This document shows, in pieces, positions 44,688 through 53,650 of a stretch of DNA of 64,000 bases. How positions within the stretch are numbered: position 1 is the first letter of the stretch; every line of letters starts with the position of its first letter. The notes beneath the pieces were generated by a model. That model was not told the DNA's origin and searched no databases. It worked only from the letters and a program-made list of their open reading frames with translations. Source of the DNA: Microcystis wesenbergii NRERC-220 (lineage in GTDB: Bacteria > Cyanobacteriota > Cyanobacteriia > Cyanobacteriales > Microcystaceae); the NCBI RefSeq assembly GCF_032027425.1, contig NZ_JAVSJA010000001.1, positions 744,001-808,000 on the forward strand, read 5' to 3'. Made by a program: the position numbers and the translations under genes.

Positions 44688-45094
44688 GGGATAATCAACA
44701 CCGGACAGGGGGCAAGGTTAATAACTTTGGTGGTGACGCTTTCGGACACGCCTTCGCTGGTTAATCCTAAACCGCGACAACCCATAACGATCAGGTCGGC
44801 ATTAACTTCATCGGCCACATCACAGATGACAAAAGAGGGTATTCCCTCCCTTTCAATCATTTCCGCCTTGATGCCAGCTTGGGCGAAAATCGCTTGCGCC
44901 GATTGTAACAATCTATCCACCGCTTCGATCGAACTCATCTTATCGTCGGGGGCAATTTCTCCGGTGGGTGTCGTTTCCACCACCGACAACAGGACCAAAC
45001 GACTGTCAAAGATTTTGACTAATTCGATCACACTACTGGTAGCGTCACGACTTTCGCGGCTGTGGTCGATGGGAAATAAAATCGTCTCAAACAT
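44684..45094 (-). CDS. Universal stress protein (UspA family)
   Basis: A 136-residue single Usp domain starting MFETILFPIDHSRES. The nucleotide-binding loop is present as GCRGLGLTSEGVSESVTTKVI, close to the ATP-binding G-2x-G-9x-G(S/T) pattern. The longer frame to 45184 adds thirty residues of low conservation and is not preferred. It is divergent from pgk, 163 bp apart. The stress it responds to is unknown. Confidence 0.87.
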   Translation of the reverse strand: MFETILFPIDHSRESRDATSSVIELVKIFDSRLVLLSVVETTPTGEIAPDDKMSSIEAVDRLLQSAQAIFAQAGIKAEMIEREGIPSFVICDVADEVNADLIVMGCRGLGLTSEGVSESVTTKVINLAPCPVLIIP

Positions 45095-45257
45095 AATTAG
45101 CAAGTCTCTCCAATCAAATTTTTCTGGGCAAATCGGTCTTGGAACTGCAAAACTGATCCCCAAATCTGAAATAATCTTTGTCAAAGTAATTGCCGCAAGT
45201 AGCGATACCCTGATTTAATCTTTATTGTACGGTAAGCAATCTAGGAGGTTATCGGCT
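45095..45257. promoter_or_regulatory. Divergent promoter region of usp and pgk
   Basis: Both genes must be transcribed outward from this 163 bp. I see no certain -35/-10 pair. CTAGGAGG at 45240-45247, ten bases before the GTG, is the strong ribosome site that fixes the pgk start. Confidence 0.45.
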
Positions 45258-46466
45258 GTGCCAAAAAAAACAGTAGCCAATTTGACTGAAGCTGATTTAG
45301 CGGGTAAACGGGTCTTAGTCCGGGTCGATTTTAACGTTCCCATGGACAAAGCCACCGGGGCAATCAGCGATGATACCCGCATTCGGGCGGCACTACCAAC
45401 CATTGAGGATTTAATCAAAAAAGGGGCTAAGGTTATTTTATGCAGCCACATGGGTCGTCCCGACGGTCAAGTTAAAGAAAATTTGCGTCTGACCCCTGTG
45501 GCTAAACGTCTCTCGGAATTACTGGGCCAGGAAGTAATCATGTGTCCCGATTGTATTGGTGAGGGAGTTACGGCAGCGATTAGCCAAATGTCTAACGGTC
45601 AAGTGGCCCTTTTAGAAAATCTGCGTTTCCACGGTGAAGAGGAGGCAAATGACCCCGATTTTGCCAAACAATTAGCCGCTAATGCCGATTTATACGTTAA
45701 TGATGCTTTTGGTACCGCCCACCGCGCCCACGCTTCCACGGAAGGCGTTACCCACTATCTCAGCCCCTCGGTGGCGGGTTATTTGATTGAAAAAGAGTTA
45801 AACTACCTACAGGCCGCCATTGAAACTCCCCAACGTCCCCTAGCGGCGATTATCGGCGGTTCTAAGGTTTCTAGTAAAATTGGCGTGATCGAAACTCTAT
45901 TAGAAAAGTGCGATAAACTGCTCATCGGTGGCGGTATGATCTTTACTTTCTACAAGGCCCGCGGTTTAAGTGTTGGTAAGTCTTTGGTGGAAGAGGACAA
46001 ACTGGAATTAGCCAAATCCCTGGAAGCGAAAGCTAAAGAAAAAGGAGTGGAATTCCTCCTTCCTACCGATGTGGTGTTAGCGGATCAATTCGATAAAGAT
46101 GCCGAGTCCCAAATCGTCAAGGTCGAAAATATTCCCGATGGTTGGATGGGATTGGATATTGGACCTGAATCAGTTAAAGTTTTCCAAGAAGCTTTATCTA
46201 GCTGTAAATCTGTCCTCTGGAATGGCCCCATGGGGGTGTTCGAGTTCGATAAATTTGCGGCGGGTACAGATGCGATCGCTCACACTTTAGCCGATTTAAC
46301 CGCTACGGGTACAACTACTATTATCGGTGGTGGTGACTCGGTAGCGGCGGTGGAAAAAGTGGGAGTGGCGGAAAAAATGAGCCATATTTCCACCGGTGGT
46401 GGCGCTAGTTTGGAATTACTCGAAGGGAAGGTTTTACCCGGTATTGCCGCTCTCGATGAAGCCTAA
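45258..46466 (+). CDS. pgk: Phosphoglycerate kinase
   Basis: Interconverts 1,3-bisphosphoglycerate and 3-phosphoglycerate, giving ATP in glycolysis and consuming it in the Calvin cycle. I start it at the GTG at 45258 (402 residues, [14 protein letters not shown]), ten bases after AGGAGG; an upstream in-frame TTG at 45225 would put the ribosome site inside the gene. [18 protein letters not shown] and the C-terminal [11 protein letters not shown] are signature segments. Confidence 0.97.
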   Translation: MPKKTVANLTEADLAGKRVLVRVDFNVPMDKATGAISDDTRIRAALPTIEDLIKKGAKVILCSHMGRPDGQVKENLRLTPVAKRLSELLGQEVIMCPDCIGEGVTAAISQMSNGQVALLENLRFHGEEEANDPDFAKQLAANADLYVNDAFGTAHRAHASTEGVTHYLSPSVAGYLIEKELNYLQAAIETPQRPLAAIIGGSKVSSKIGVIETLLEKCDKLLIGGGMIFTFYKARGLSVGKSLVEEDKLELAKSLEAKAKEKGVEFLLPTDVVLADQFDKDAESQIVKVENIPDGWMGLDIGPESVKVFQEALSSCKSVLWNGPMGVFEFDKFAAGTDAIAHTLADLTATGTTTIIGGGDSVAAVEKVGVAEKMSHISTGGGASLELLEGKVLPGIAALDEA

Positions 46467-46492
46467 TTATCGCTAATATCTCAGGTTTAAAC

Positions 46493-46519
46493 AAGGTGGG
46501 TGTTGCCCCACCTTTTTTT
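46493..46519 (+). terminator. Rho-independent terminator of pgk
   Basis: AAGGTGGG and CCCACCTT flank a short loop and are followed by seven T, 27 bp after the pgk stop. A classical intrinsic terminator. Confidence 0.88.
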
Positions 46520-46598
46520 ATGAATTAGGGAGTGGGTTTTTAAAGTTGGATTGGGAGTTAATCATACAAATACTTTTGCGGCAAAAATAGTTGAGCCA

Positions 46599-47183
46599 CT
46601 AGGATACTTCAATCGCGGTAAAATCGACACGCTGATATAAATCTGTCAGGGATATTTGAAAATCTAGAGAAAACAAAGTTAAAATCGCTTCTTGATCGTG
46701 ATAATCCCGAAATGCCCAATGATCGCCTCTTTTATGAAATTGTTCTATATAATAACCATATTGATCGATTAAAATATATTCTTCAAAACTATTAAGAGAA
46801 CGGTAAAATTTAAACTTATCACCCCGATTATAGTCTTGAGTAGATTTTGATAAAACCTCGATAATCACCTGTGGATTGGTAATCGTATCGGTGCGTCCTC
46901 TTTCAAGAATTGGTTCTCCCTTAACGATCATAAGATCGGGATAGGTGTACACATTATAGGCGGGTATTGCCAAGCGTAGATCGGTGATAAATATATCATA
47001 GGCTTGATTCTGGATAGTTAAGGGAAATCTTCTATAAAAATTTCCCGCAATGCGATTATGGTTAGGAGTTCCCCCAGTCATAATAATAATTTCTCCATCT
47101 CGATACTCGTGTCTGTCGGTGGCAGTTTCCTCTAGTTGAAAGTATTCTGCGACTGTGTAGCGTTTCTCAGTGGTTGCGACCAT
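46599..47183 (-). CDS. Uma2/DUF820 family endonuclease-like protein
   Basis: A 194-residue Uma2 protein. YRDGEIIIMTGGTPNHNRIAG, YPDLMIVKGEP (catalytic Asp region) and PQVIIEVLSKSTQDYNRGDKF (catalytic Glu) mark the restriction-endonuclease-like core. It is different in length and sequence from the copy at 7915. Start ATG at 47183. No partner gene. Confidence 0.88.
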   Translation of the reverse strand: MVATTEKRYTVAEYFQLEETATDRHEYRDGEIIIMTGGTPNHNRIAGNFYRRFPLTIQNQAYDIFITDLRLAIPAYNVYTYPDLMIVKGEPILERGRTDTITNPQVIIEVLSKSTQDYNRGDKFKFYRSLNSFEEYILIDQYGYYIEQFHKRGDHWAFRDYHDQEAILTLFSLDFQISLTDLYQRVDFTAIEVS

Positions 47184-47238
47184 ATTGACCCCTTGAAAGC
47201 AAAGCTCTGTCTTTATAATAACCTGTTTTCTGAAAAGG

Positions 47239-47541
47239 TAAGTAGCTGGTTATAATTAAATTAAAAATGGATTTTAGGTTAGATCCCCCCTGCCCCCCCC
47301 TTGATAAGCTGTCCTTTAGTCACATCTTTCTTAACATTTCAAACCTTTGTAGCACAAGGCTTTCAAGACTCGGTTAACAATTTGTAATATTCCTTGTTGA
47401 CACCCTTACTGACAAAGAAAAAACTGAAATCAAGTCAGGATAAGGGTTGGAGTGCTTACTGCAAAAATTGTTAAGAAAGATCCCTATAAGGGATAGCTTG
47501 ATAAGGGGGGTGTCTGATAATTTTTAACGCCTACCTACTTA
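47239..47541. mobile_element. MITE family B copy, interrupted by a second MITE
   Basis: The left part TAAGTAGCTGGTTATAATTA and right part TCTGATAATTTTTAACGC...CTACCTACTTA match the element at 13527-13673. A foreign 188-bp segment splits its C/G-rich core between 47309 and 47496. Removing it restores CCCCCCTTGATAAGGGGGG, the stem seen in other copies. Confidence 0.8.
47309..47496. mobile_element. MITE family D (188 bp) inside MITE B
   Basis: Ends CTGTCCTTTAGTCACATCTT and (complement) CTATCCCTTATAGGGATCTT are imperfect inverted repeats that continue as TCTTTCTTAACA on both sides. The 9-bp target CTTGATAAG is duplicated at 47300-47308 and 47497-47505. It has no coding capacity. Confidence 0.82.
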
Positions 47542-47583
47542 CAATTATCGGTTTTAATCAGGTGCTGACTGCTGTATAAATAT

Positions 47584-47611
47584 CGAGAGACCTTGTTAAC
47601 AAGGTCTCTCG
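47584..47611 (-). terminator. Perfect 28-bp palindrome after opcA
   Basis: CGAGAGACCTTGTTAACAAG continues to GTCTCTCG as a perfect palindrome, 30 bp past the opcA stop. It is likely the terminator of the zwf-opcA unit, though the T-tract that follows is weak. Confidence 0.65.
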
Positions 47612-47641
47612 AAAGTGGGTGGGATTATTGTTGCTAATTTG

Positions 47642-48997
47642 TTAATCCGGTTGGGATAATTTGAGGATAGCGCTAGTGACTTTCATGCTTTCTTGATAAA
47701 GCACGTCCTGGCCCCAACGCTGTAACTGTTTACCTAGCAGAGTTTCTGTTTTTTGGTCTTCCAGATGGGACACTTGTTCAACCCGGCAAGATTGGGCCCC
47801 TCCCGAAGCTTCCATCCGCATACAGCCGGTAGTTCCCGAACAAATTACCGTACAACAATCGGCCTGAAGATTAGTAGAACTGAGTTTAATACTAATCAGA
47901 TCCCCTTGTATCTCACCCCAATCGGCCACGGGAACACCGGCTAATTCAGCCTCAATTAAACGCTGGTCCTGACCGAGGAAACTAATCCGATGAATAGCGT
48001 AATCTCCCGACCGGTGACTATATCCCACCGGTCGCCATTGTAACCGGCTGGCCATCCAACCGAGGAACATAAAAGCTTGACAAGGATTGCCCTTTTCATA
48101 ATCAATAGTGATGCGATCGACTTCCAGAATAGCATCCCGGCGCTCCGGTGGATCAAAAGCCTCGGCGGTTAGTTCTTGCCAAGGAGCGAGACGACTCCAG
48201 TTCAGGTCAGCTAATGGTACATCTGTGGCTAATAAATCCCCCACTTGCAGCAGTTCCGTTTCCGGTTCCCGAAAAGTGCTGGAATCGACGATAATCGTAT
48301 CACATTGACTGGCCAGACGTTTAAATAGTCCATATTCGCCATCGGGACTGGCTTTCCACCAGAGAAATTTGGGCAAACTGGGAATAGTTAACTCGGAAAT
48401 AATGCCGCCAATTCGTTCCAAAGCTTCCGCTGTACCGCTTAAAGTAACGTATTCACAGCAAACTAAAGTGTTCTGACTACGTTTGTTAACGGGACAATAG
48501 GCAGAAACAGAGGCTTTTACCCCTTCATCGGCCTCGGCGGTGGGACAGAGGGTAATAATGCGACAGGGATTGGAAGCAGCGATCGCATCTGCGACCCCAA
48601 TCGCATCCAAATCGGCGGCGTATTGACGATGATTAGCCCCATCCTCGGCGTTTTTTTCCGCTTCCCAGGCCGCCCTTAACCGAGCGACAAATTCATCGCT
48701 AGAAAGCCCAGTTACTTCTAGTTCTAGGTCCTTCTGGGCGACTTTGATGGCGGCGTGGGTCCGCGGACCGGCAATACCATCAATCGGGCCGGTGTAATAG
48801 CCGAGAAGGGTTAACAATTCCTGTACTGCGTCGGGTTCATAGACAATAAAGCTAAAGGTGGTGGCCCGGGTGGCGGCCATACCATCCTGATTATCATTAT
48901 AGGATTGCCAGATATCGCGCAGTTCCTGCTCGATCACATCGATGGAAACATCTTTCGGTGCTTGCAGGGAGACAATGGGGGGGCTTTGGGTGGTCAT
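47642..48997 (-). CDS. opcA: OpcA, glucose-6-phosphate dehydrogenase activator/assembly protein
   Basis: A 451-residue cyanobacterial OpcA needed for full activity of Zwf; it links the oxidative pentose phosphate pathway to redox (thioredoxin) control in studied species. A peptidoglycan-binding-like helical segment (LLGYYTGPIDGIAGPRTHAAI) sits near residues 62-85; the C-terminal half is the OpcA domain (FLWWKASPDGEYG and others). Several cysteines suit redox regulation. It is separated from zwf by 147 bp of repeats rather than being tightly linked. Confidence 0.92.
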   Translation of the reverse strand: MTTQSPPIVSLQAPKDVSIDVIEQELRDIWQSYNDNQDGMAATRATTFSFIVYEPDAVQELLTLLGYYTGPIDGIAGPRTHAAIKVAQKDLELEVTGLSSDEFVARLRAAWEAEKNAEDGANHRQYAADLDAIGVADAIAASNPCRIITLCPTAEADEGVKASVSAYCPVNKRSQNTLVCCEYVTLSGTAEALERIGGIISELTIPSLPKFLWWKASPDGEYGLFKRLASQCDTIIVDSSTFREPETELLQVGDLLATDVPLADLNWSRLAPWQELTAEAFDPPERRDAILEVDRITIDYEKGNPCQAFMFLGWMASRLQWRPVGYSHRSGDYAIHRISFLGQDQRLIEAELAGVPVADWGEIQGDLISIKLSSTNLQADCCTVICSGTTGCMRMEASGGAQSCRVEQVSHLEDQKTETLLGKQLQRWGQDVLYQESMKVTSAILKLSQPD

Positions 48998-49143
48998 GTC
49001 AGTTATCAGTTATCAGTTATCAGTTATCAGTTATCAGTTATCAGTTATCAGATGTGAGTTACCAGTTATCAGTTACCAGATGTGAGTTTTTAGTTTACTG
49101 ATTACTGATTACTGTTCACTGTTTACTGATTACTGGTCACTGT
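48998..49143. repeat. Heptamer array (TTATCAG) between zwf and opcA
   Basis: About eight TTATCAG units from 48999 followed by degenerate ATTACTG and GTTCACTG units. It fills nearly the entire zwf-opcA gap, so it either arose in the operon leader or is tolerated there. Confidence 0.88.
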
Positions 49144-49144
49144 T

Positions 49145-50674
49145 TTAGAGTCGTCGCCAACGACGGCCATCGCGGTTAAGGAGAAATTCCGCTTCTGTGG
49201 GTTCCCAGGTACCCGCTTCGTATTGGGGTACGGAGGCGGGATCGGCGGGGGCATCCCAAGCGGCGAGAGCGGGAGTAACGATGCGCCATGCTTCTTCTAC
49301 CTCGTCAGAACGGGTAAATAGGGTTTGATCTCCTAGCATAGCGTCTAAAAGTAGGCGATTATAGGCATCGGCGCTGGTGACACCGAAGGAGGAACCATAA
49401 CTAAAGTCCATTTCTACCGTGCGCGTGCGTAATTCCGACCCCGGCATTTTTGCCTCAAAACGGAGGGCAATGCCTTCGTTAGGCTGAATCCGCATACTCA
49501 GTACATTTGCATTAGTTTGTTGAGCCGCCGATTGGAAGATTAATAACGGCACATGGCGGAATTGGATGGCAATCTCGGAAACTTTTTTGGGCAGACGTTT
49601 ACCGGTGCGCAGATAAAAGGGGACACCCTGCCAACGCCAGTTATCGACGATTAATTTCATGGCCACATAGGTGGGAGTGGTCGATTCCGGATTAACCCCC
49701 GGTTCTTCCCGATAGCCCGGAATAGGTTTTCCTTTCATCCAACCGGCTTTATACTGGCCGCGGATGGCGGATTTTTCTAGGTTATTAATATCGGCCAGGT
49801 GAGTCGCTTGTAGGACTTTGACTTTTTCGCCGCGGACACTATCAGCGTTAATAGCGTTGGGTGCTTCCATCGCCGTCAAGCAGAATAACTGCATCAGGTG
49901 ATTTTGCACCATATCGCGCAAAGCTCCCGATTTTTCGTAATATCCGGCCCGCTCCTCCACTCCCACGGTTTCGGCCACGGTAATCTGGACGTGATCGATA
50001 AATTGACGATTCCAGAGGGGTTCAAAGATAGCGTTGGCAAATCGGAACACCAGCAAGTTTTGGACGGTTTCCTTGCCTAAATAGTGGTCAATGCGATAAA
50101 CTTGGTTCTCCTGACAAACCTCTTGTACGACTCGATTGAGAACTTGGGCAGAACTGAGGTCTTTGCCAAAGGGTTTTTCGATCACTAACCGGTGTTTAAT
50201 CGGGTCTTTCAGCATTCCGGCCGCGCCGAGGTTTTTAAGGCCGGGGGGGAAGAAATTAGGAGAGACGGCTAGATAAAAGACTCGATTGCCGCGGGTTCCC
50301 CGGATTCCGTCTAGTTCTTCCAGAAAGACTTTCATTTTGGCGTAACTTTCTGGATCGTCCATGTTGCCGGGGAAATAGTACAATCCTTGGGCGAAGTCTT
50401 GCCAATATTCCTCACTGCCAATCCCGTCGGAAAATTCTTCGATGCCTTGGCGCATCTGTTGGCGAAAATAATCATGACTCCACTCTCGGCGCGCTGTACC
50501 AACGATGGTTAATTCGGCCGGTAGTCGTCTTTCCCGTTTCAGTTGATAGAGGGCAGGAACCAGTTTTCTTTGGGTTAAGTCTCCTGATGCCCCAAAAATG
50601 ACTAAAATTAAGGGTTCTGGGGTTCTTTCTTGTCGCAATCCCACTCGGAGAGGATTTTCGAGCAGCTTTACCAT
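49145..50674 (-). CDS. zwf: Glucose-6-phosphate 1-dehydrogenase
   Basis: First enzyme of the oxidative pentose phosphate pathway; makes NADPH in the dark from glucose 6-phosphate. It is 509 residues. The coenzyme site [11 protein letters not shown] (28-38) and the substrate site [13 protein letters not shown], with catalytic His, are present. OpcA follows downstream on the same strand. The IS200/IS605 tnpB ends about 107 bp upstream of the start, so its promoter region is confined or altered by the insertion. Confidence 0.97.
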   Translation of the reverse strand: MVKLLENPLRVGLRQERTPEPLILVIFGASGDLTQRKLVPALYQLKRERRLPAELTIVGTARREWSHDYFRQQMRQGIEEFSDGIGSEEYWQDFAQGLYYFPGNMDDPESYAKMKVFLEELDGIRGTRGNRVFYLAVSPNFFPPGLKNLGAAGMLKDPIKHRLVIEKPFGKDLSSAQVLNRVVQEVCQENQVYRIDHYLGKETVQNLLVFRFANAIFEPLWNRQFIDHVQITVAETVGVEERAGYYEKSGALRDMVQNHLMQLFCLTAMEAPNAINADSVRGEKVKVLQATHLADINNLEKSAIRGQYKAGWMKGKPIPGYREEPGVNPESTTPTYVAMKLIVDNWRWQGVPFYLRTGKRLPKKVSEIAIQFRHVPLLIFQSAAQQTNANVLSMRIQPNEGIALRFEAKMPGSELRTRTVEMDFSYGSSFGVTSADAYNRLLLDAMLGDQTLFTRSDEVEEAWRIVTPALAAWDAPADPASVPQYEAGTWEPTEAEFLLNRDGRRWRRL

Positions 50675-50781
50675 AGGATTTTGTCTAGCCGAGGTGCATT
50701 ATTTTCCAGTCTAGCGAAAATACTCGACGGGATACCTAAATTGACGCTCCCATCGCACTCAAGCGCTTCAGGATTCCCTGT

Positions 50782-51894
50782 TCATCCAGTTACCTTATCT
50801 ATTAGGCTTTCACTTAATAGACAGTGGGTAGTCTGTAGTCGGGCTTGAATTTCTGTCCGCCCGACAGTATTTGCCCGTGCGAGAATGTTTATAGCGGCGT
50901 TTTCGTCTCTATCCAAGACACACCCACAAGAACAAACATGAGTTCTTACAGATAATGTTTTCTTGACGATATTACCACAACTAGAACATTGTTGGCTAGT
51001 GTATTGTGGGTTCACCGCTACCACAAACTTCCCGTGTATTTTCCCAAAGTAGTCTAACCAATCGGTGAACATTGACCAACTCGCATCTTGAATAGATTTA
51101 GCAAGCTTGGGATTTTTCACCATATTGGACACCTTCAAGTCCTCATAGACTACCAAATCGTTAGATTGGATTAACGCTTTTGCTGTCTTGACGGCAAAAT
51201 CTTTACGCTGTCTAGAAACTTTTAGATGAAGGCGAGCTACTTTAGATTTCTGTTTTAATCTTTTTTGGCTTCCCTTTTTCTTCTTTGAGAGTTTACGTTG
51301 AGCCTTTTTTAGTCTTTTTTCCGACTTACGAAGAAACCGTGGGTTATCAATTTTATCCCCATTAGAGTCGGTTAAGAAATGGTTTAAACCTAAATCAATC
51401 CCTACTTCTTTTCCTGTAGAGTCAAAGGGTTCTACTCTCTCAATTTCTAAGACAAATTGACAATAAAAGCCATCGGCTCGTTTAATAAGCCTGATTCTTT
51501 TGATAGTGGATTTATCGAGAATCTCACGTTTAAAAGTACCGATTAGCTTTAATTTTCCTATCCCTGTTTTATCCGTGATGTGGATAAACTTTTTGTCTTC
51601 TGTTAGTTTCCAACCAGAAGTTTTGTACTCGACAGACCTTGAAAATTTTTTGAATTTAGGATAGCCTTTTTTCGCTAAACCCCTTTGACAATTGTTGTAA
51701 AAACGGGATATAGAAAACCAAGCTCTTTCGGCACTTGCTTGACGAGCCATAGAGTTGAGTTTACCGACAAAAGGAAATTCAGAACTGTTGGCTAATTCTG
51801 TAGTTAATTTACACAAAGTACCATAGTTAACCTGATCTTCTTTGGTAGAGTCCATCCAAAATCTTAGACACTTATTTCTAATAAACTGTCCCAC
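50782..51894 (-). CDS. tnpB: TnpB, RNA-guided nuclease of IS200/IS605
   Basis: A 370-residue TnpB (ancestor-type of Cas12). RuvC residues are complete: Asp in GIDLGLNHFL, Glu in VVYEDLKVSN and Asp in DRDENAA; the zinc finger CSSCGNIV...CSCGC lies between. From family knowledge it uses a guide RNA from the element's end overlapping the 3' part of the gene. The frame continues upstream of the GTG at 51894 (VVIEFKLKVNPSQEIAIQEAI) to a TGA at 51973-51975 with no ATG, GTG or TTG, so the true start is lost or unusual. Confidence 0.85.
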   Translation of the reverse strand: MGQFIRNKCLRFWMDSTKEDQVNYGTLCKLTTELANSSEFPFVGKLNSMARQASAERAWFSISRFYNNCQRGLAKKGYPKFKKFSRSVEYKTSGWKLTEDKKFIHITDKTGIGKLKLIGTFKREILDKSTIKRIRLIKRADGFYCQFVLEIERVEPFDSTGKEVGIDLGLNHFLTDSNGDKIDNPRFLRKSEKRLKKAQRKLSKKKKGSQKRLKQKSKVARLHLKVSRQRKDFAVKTAKALIQSNDLVVYEDLKVSNMVKNPKLAKSIQDASWSMFTDWLDYFGKIHGKFVVAVNPQYTSQQCSSCGNIVKKTLSVRTHVCSCGCVLDRDENAAINILARANTVGRTEIQARLQTTHCLLSESLIDKVTG

Positions 51895-52024
51895 CCTGAT
51901 AGCCTCTTGAATAGCTATTTCTTGGGAAGGATTGACTTTTAACTTAAACTCTATGACTACGGGTTCGACCTCTCAATGTGTTATGTTATGATTATAGCAA
52001 TCCACTGTACAAAATATCAAGAGT

Positions 52025-52465
52025 ATAAAGACTAATTATTTTAAAACTCCTAGAGCTACCTTTAATCTCACCGTACATATAGTTCTCGTCACCAAATATC
52101 GTAGAAATGTGTTTCAGAAAAAGCATTTAGAATTTTTGAGAATAGTTTTTCAAAACATAGCCGAGAAATGGGAGGCGAAGGTAATAGAGATTAACGGAGA
52201 ATCAGACCATGTTCACATTCTTTTAACTTACCCCCCTCATAAACTGTTAAGTAGTCTAATCGCTAACTTAAAATCAACTTCTTGCCAGCTGATGTGGGAT
52301 AACTTTTCAGACCACTTGAAAGAGATATATGGTCAAGATAAGAGAATTTTGTGGACAGGGGCATATTTTGTGGCTAGTTGTGGCGGTGTCACAATAGACC
52401 AACTTAAGAAATATGTCGAGAATCAAGACTCCCCTGAATATTATAGCAAAGAGCGGGATAGTTAG
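52025..52465 (+). CDS. tnpA: TnpA, HUH transposase of IS200/IS605, 3' end altered
   Basis: Y1 transposase that moves single-stranded DNA. The HUH motif is DHVHILL and the catalytic Tyr is in LKKYVENQ. Homologous sequence (TNYFKTPRATFNLTVHIVLV, TKYRRNVF) begins upstream of the GTG at 52109, from an ATA at 52025 where ATG is expected. The reading frame originally ended GAATATTAG (SPEY); an insertion into that TA now appends YSKERDS from the IS630 end. The start defect probably makes it weak or inactive. Confidence 0.75.
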   Translation: MKTNYFKTPRATFNLTVHIVLVTKYRRNVFQKKHLEFLRIVFQNIAEKWEAKVIEINGESDHVHILLTYPPHKLLSSLIANLKSTSCQLMWDNFSDHLKEIYGQDKRILWTGAYFVASCGGVTIDQLKKYVENQDSPEYYSKERDS

Positions 52466-52559
52466 GACATATGGCATAGAACGAGTTAGTTAGGACAGAT
52501 GCCTGAAGGCTTTACTCACAGCATCCACAAGGTTTTCACTATCATTGATAATCTGACTA

Positions 52560-53085
52560 TGGCATAGAACGAGTTAGTTAGGACAGATGCCTGAAGGCTT
52601 TACTCACAGCATCCACAAGGTTTTCACTATCATTGATAATCTGACTAACATAGTTTTTCAATCTAGCCCAGAACTTTTCAATTTTGTTGAGGTCTGGAGA
52701 ATAGGCGGGTAAAAATAGCACTTCACATCCCGCTTTAGCTAACAATTTTTTGATTCTCTCTTTGGGATGAAAACTGGCGTTATCAATGATGATAATTTGA
52801 CCGGGTAGTAGTTCGGGTAATATGGCATAGAACGAGTTAGTTAGGACAGATACCTGAAGGCTTTACTCACAGCATCCACAAGGTTTTCACTATCATTGAT
52901 AATCTGACTAACATAGTTTTTCAATCTAGCCCAGAACTTTTCAATTTTGTTGAGGTCTGGAGAATAGGCGGGTAAAAATAGCACTTCACATCCCGCTTTA
53001 GCTAACAATTTTTTGATTCTCTCTTTGGGATGAAAACTGGCGTTATTAATGATGATAATTTGACCGGGTAGTAGTTCGGGTAATA
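52560..53085. repeat. Two tandem 263-bp IS630 left-end units
   Basis: 52560-52822 and 52823-53085 are almost identical units (left IR to GGGTAATA), followed by the same sequence leading into the full transposase at 53086. The two differ at a few positions (GATGCC versus GATACC; GTTATC versus GTTATT). They carry only the C-terminal transposase end. Confidence 0.92.
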
Positions 53086-53103
53086 TGGCATAGAACGAGT
53101 TAG

Positions 53104-53650
53104 TTAGGACAGATGCCTGAAGGCTTTACTCACAGCATCCACAAGGTTTTCACTATCATTGATAATCTGACTAACATAGTTTTTCAATCTAGCCCAGAAC
53201 TTTTCAATTTTGTTGAGGTCTGGAGAATAGGCGGGTAAAAATAGCACTTCACATCCCGCTTTAGCTAACAATTTTTTGATTCTCTCTTTGGGATGAAAAC
53301 TGGCGTTATCAATGATGATAATTTGACCGGGTAGTAGTTCGGGTAATAGCAATTGTTCTATCCACTCACACACCAACTCTGTATTACAGTACCCCTCAAA
53401 CACCATTGGCGCGATCGTGGAACCACGCCACCAACCGCTGATCACACTAACTCGTTCGCTACAGTGACCTAACTTTAAAGCCTCAAATCTTTCTGATTTG
53501 TGACAATATCCATAAGGATAATCGATGGTGTTATCTATTCCAGCTTCATCAATATAGACAAATCTTTCCGGGGCATAACCTCTGATTTTTTGGAGAAACT
53601 CTTTTCGGGCTTCTTCATCTCTTTCTCTGTAGCCATAAGTTTTTTTTTAC
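53104..53650 (-). pseudogene. IS630 copy I transposase, ORFB part
   Basis: The DDE half of the transposase (IIIIDNASFHPKER, LPAYSPDLNKIEKFWARLKN), complete to its stop (KAFRHLS). The frame continues upstream without a start as expected for a part reached by frameshift from ORFA. It is cut at the poly-A run by the ISL3-family element at 53651, so copy I is inactive unless that element excises. Confidence 0.8.

Noticed and set aside
45225-45257. Upstream TTG start of pgk
   Set aside because: It would place the strong AGGAGG inside the coding region and add residues absent from the family.
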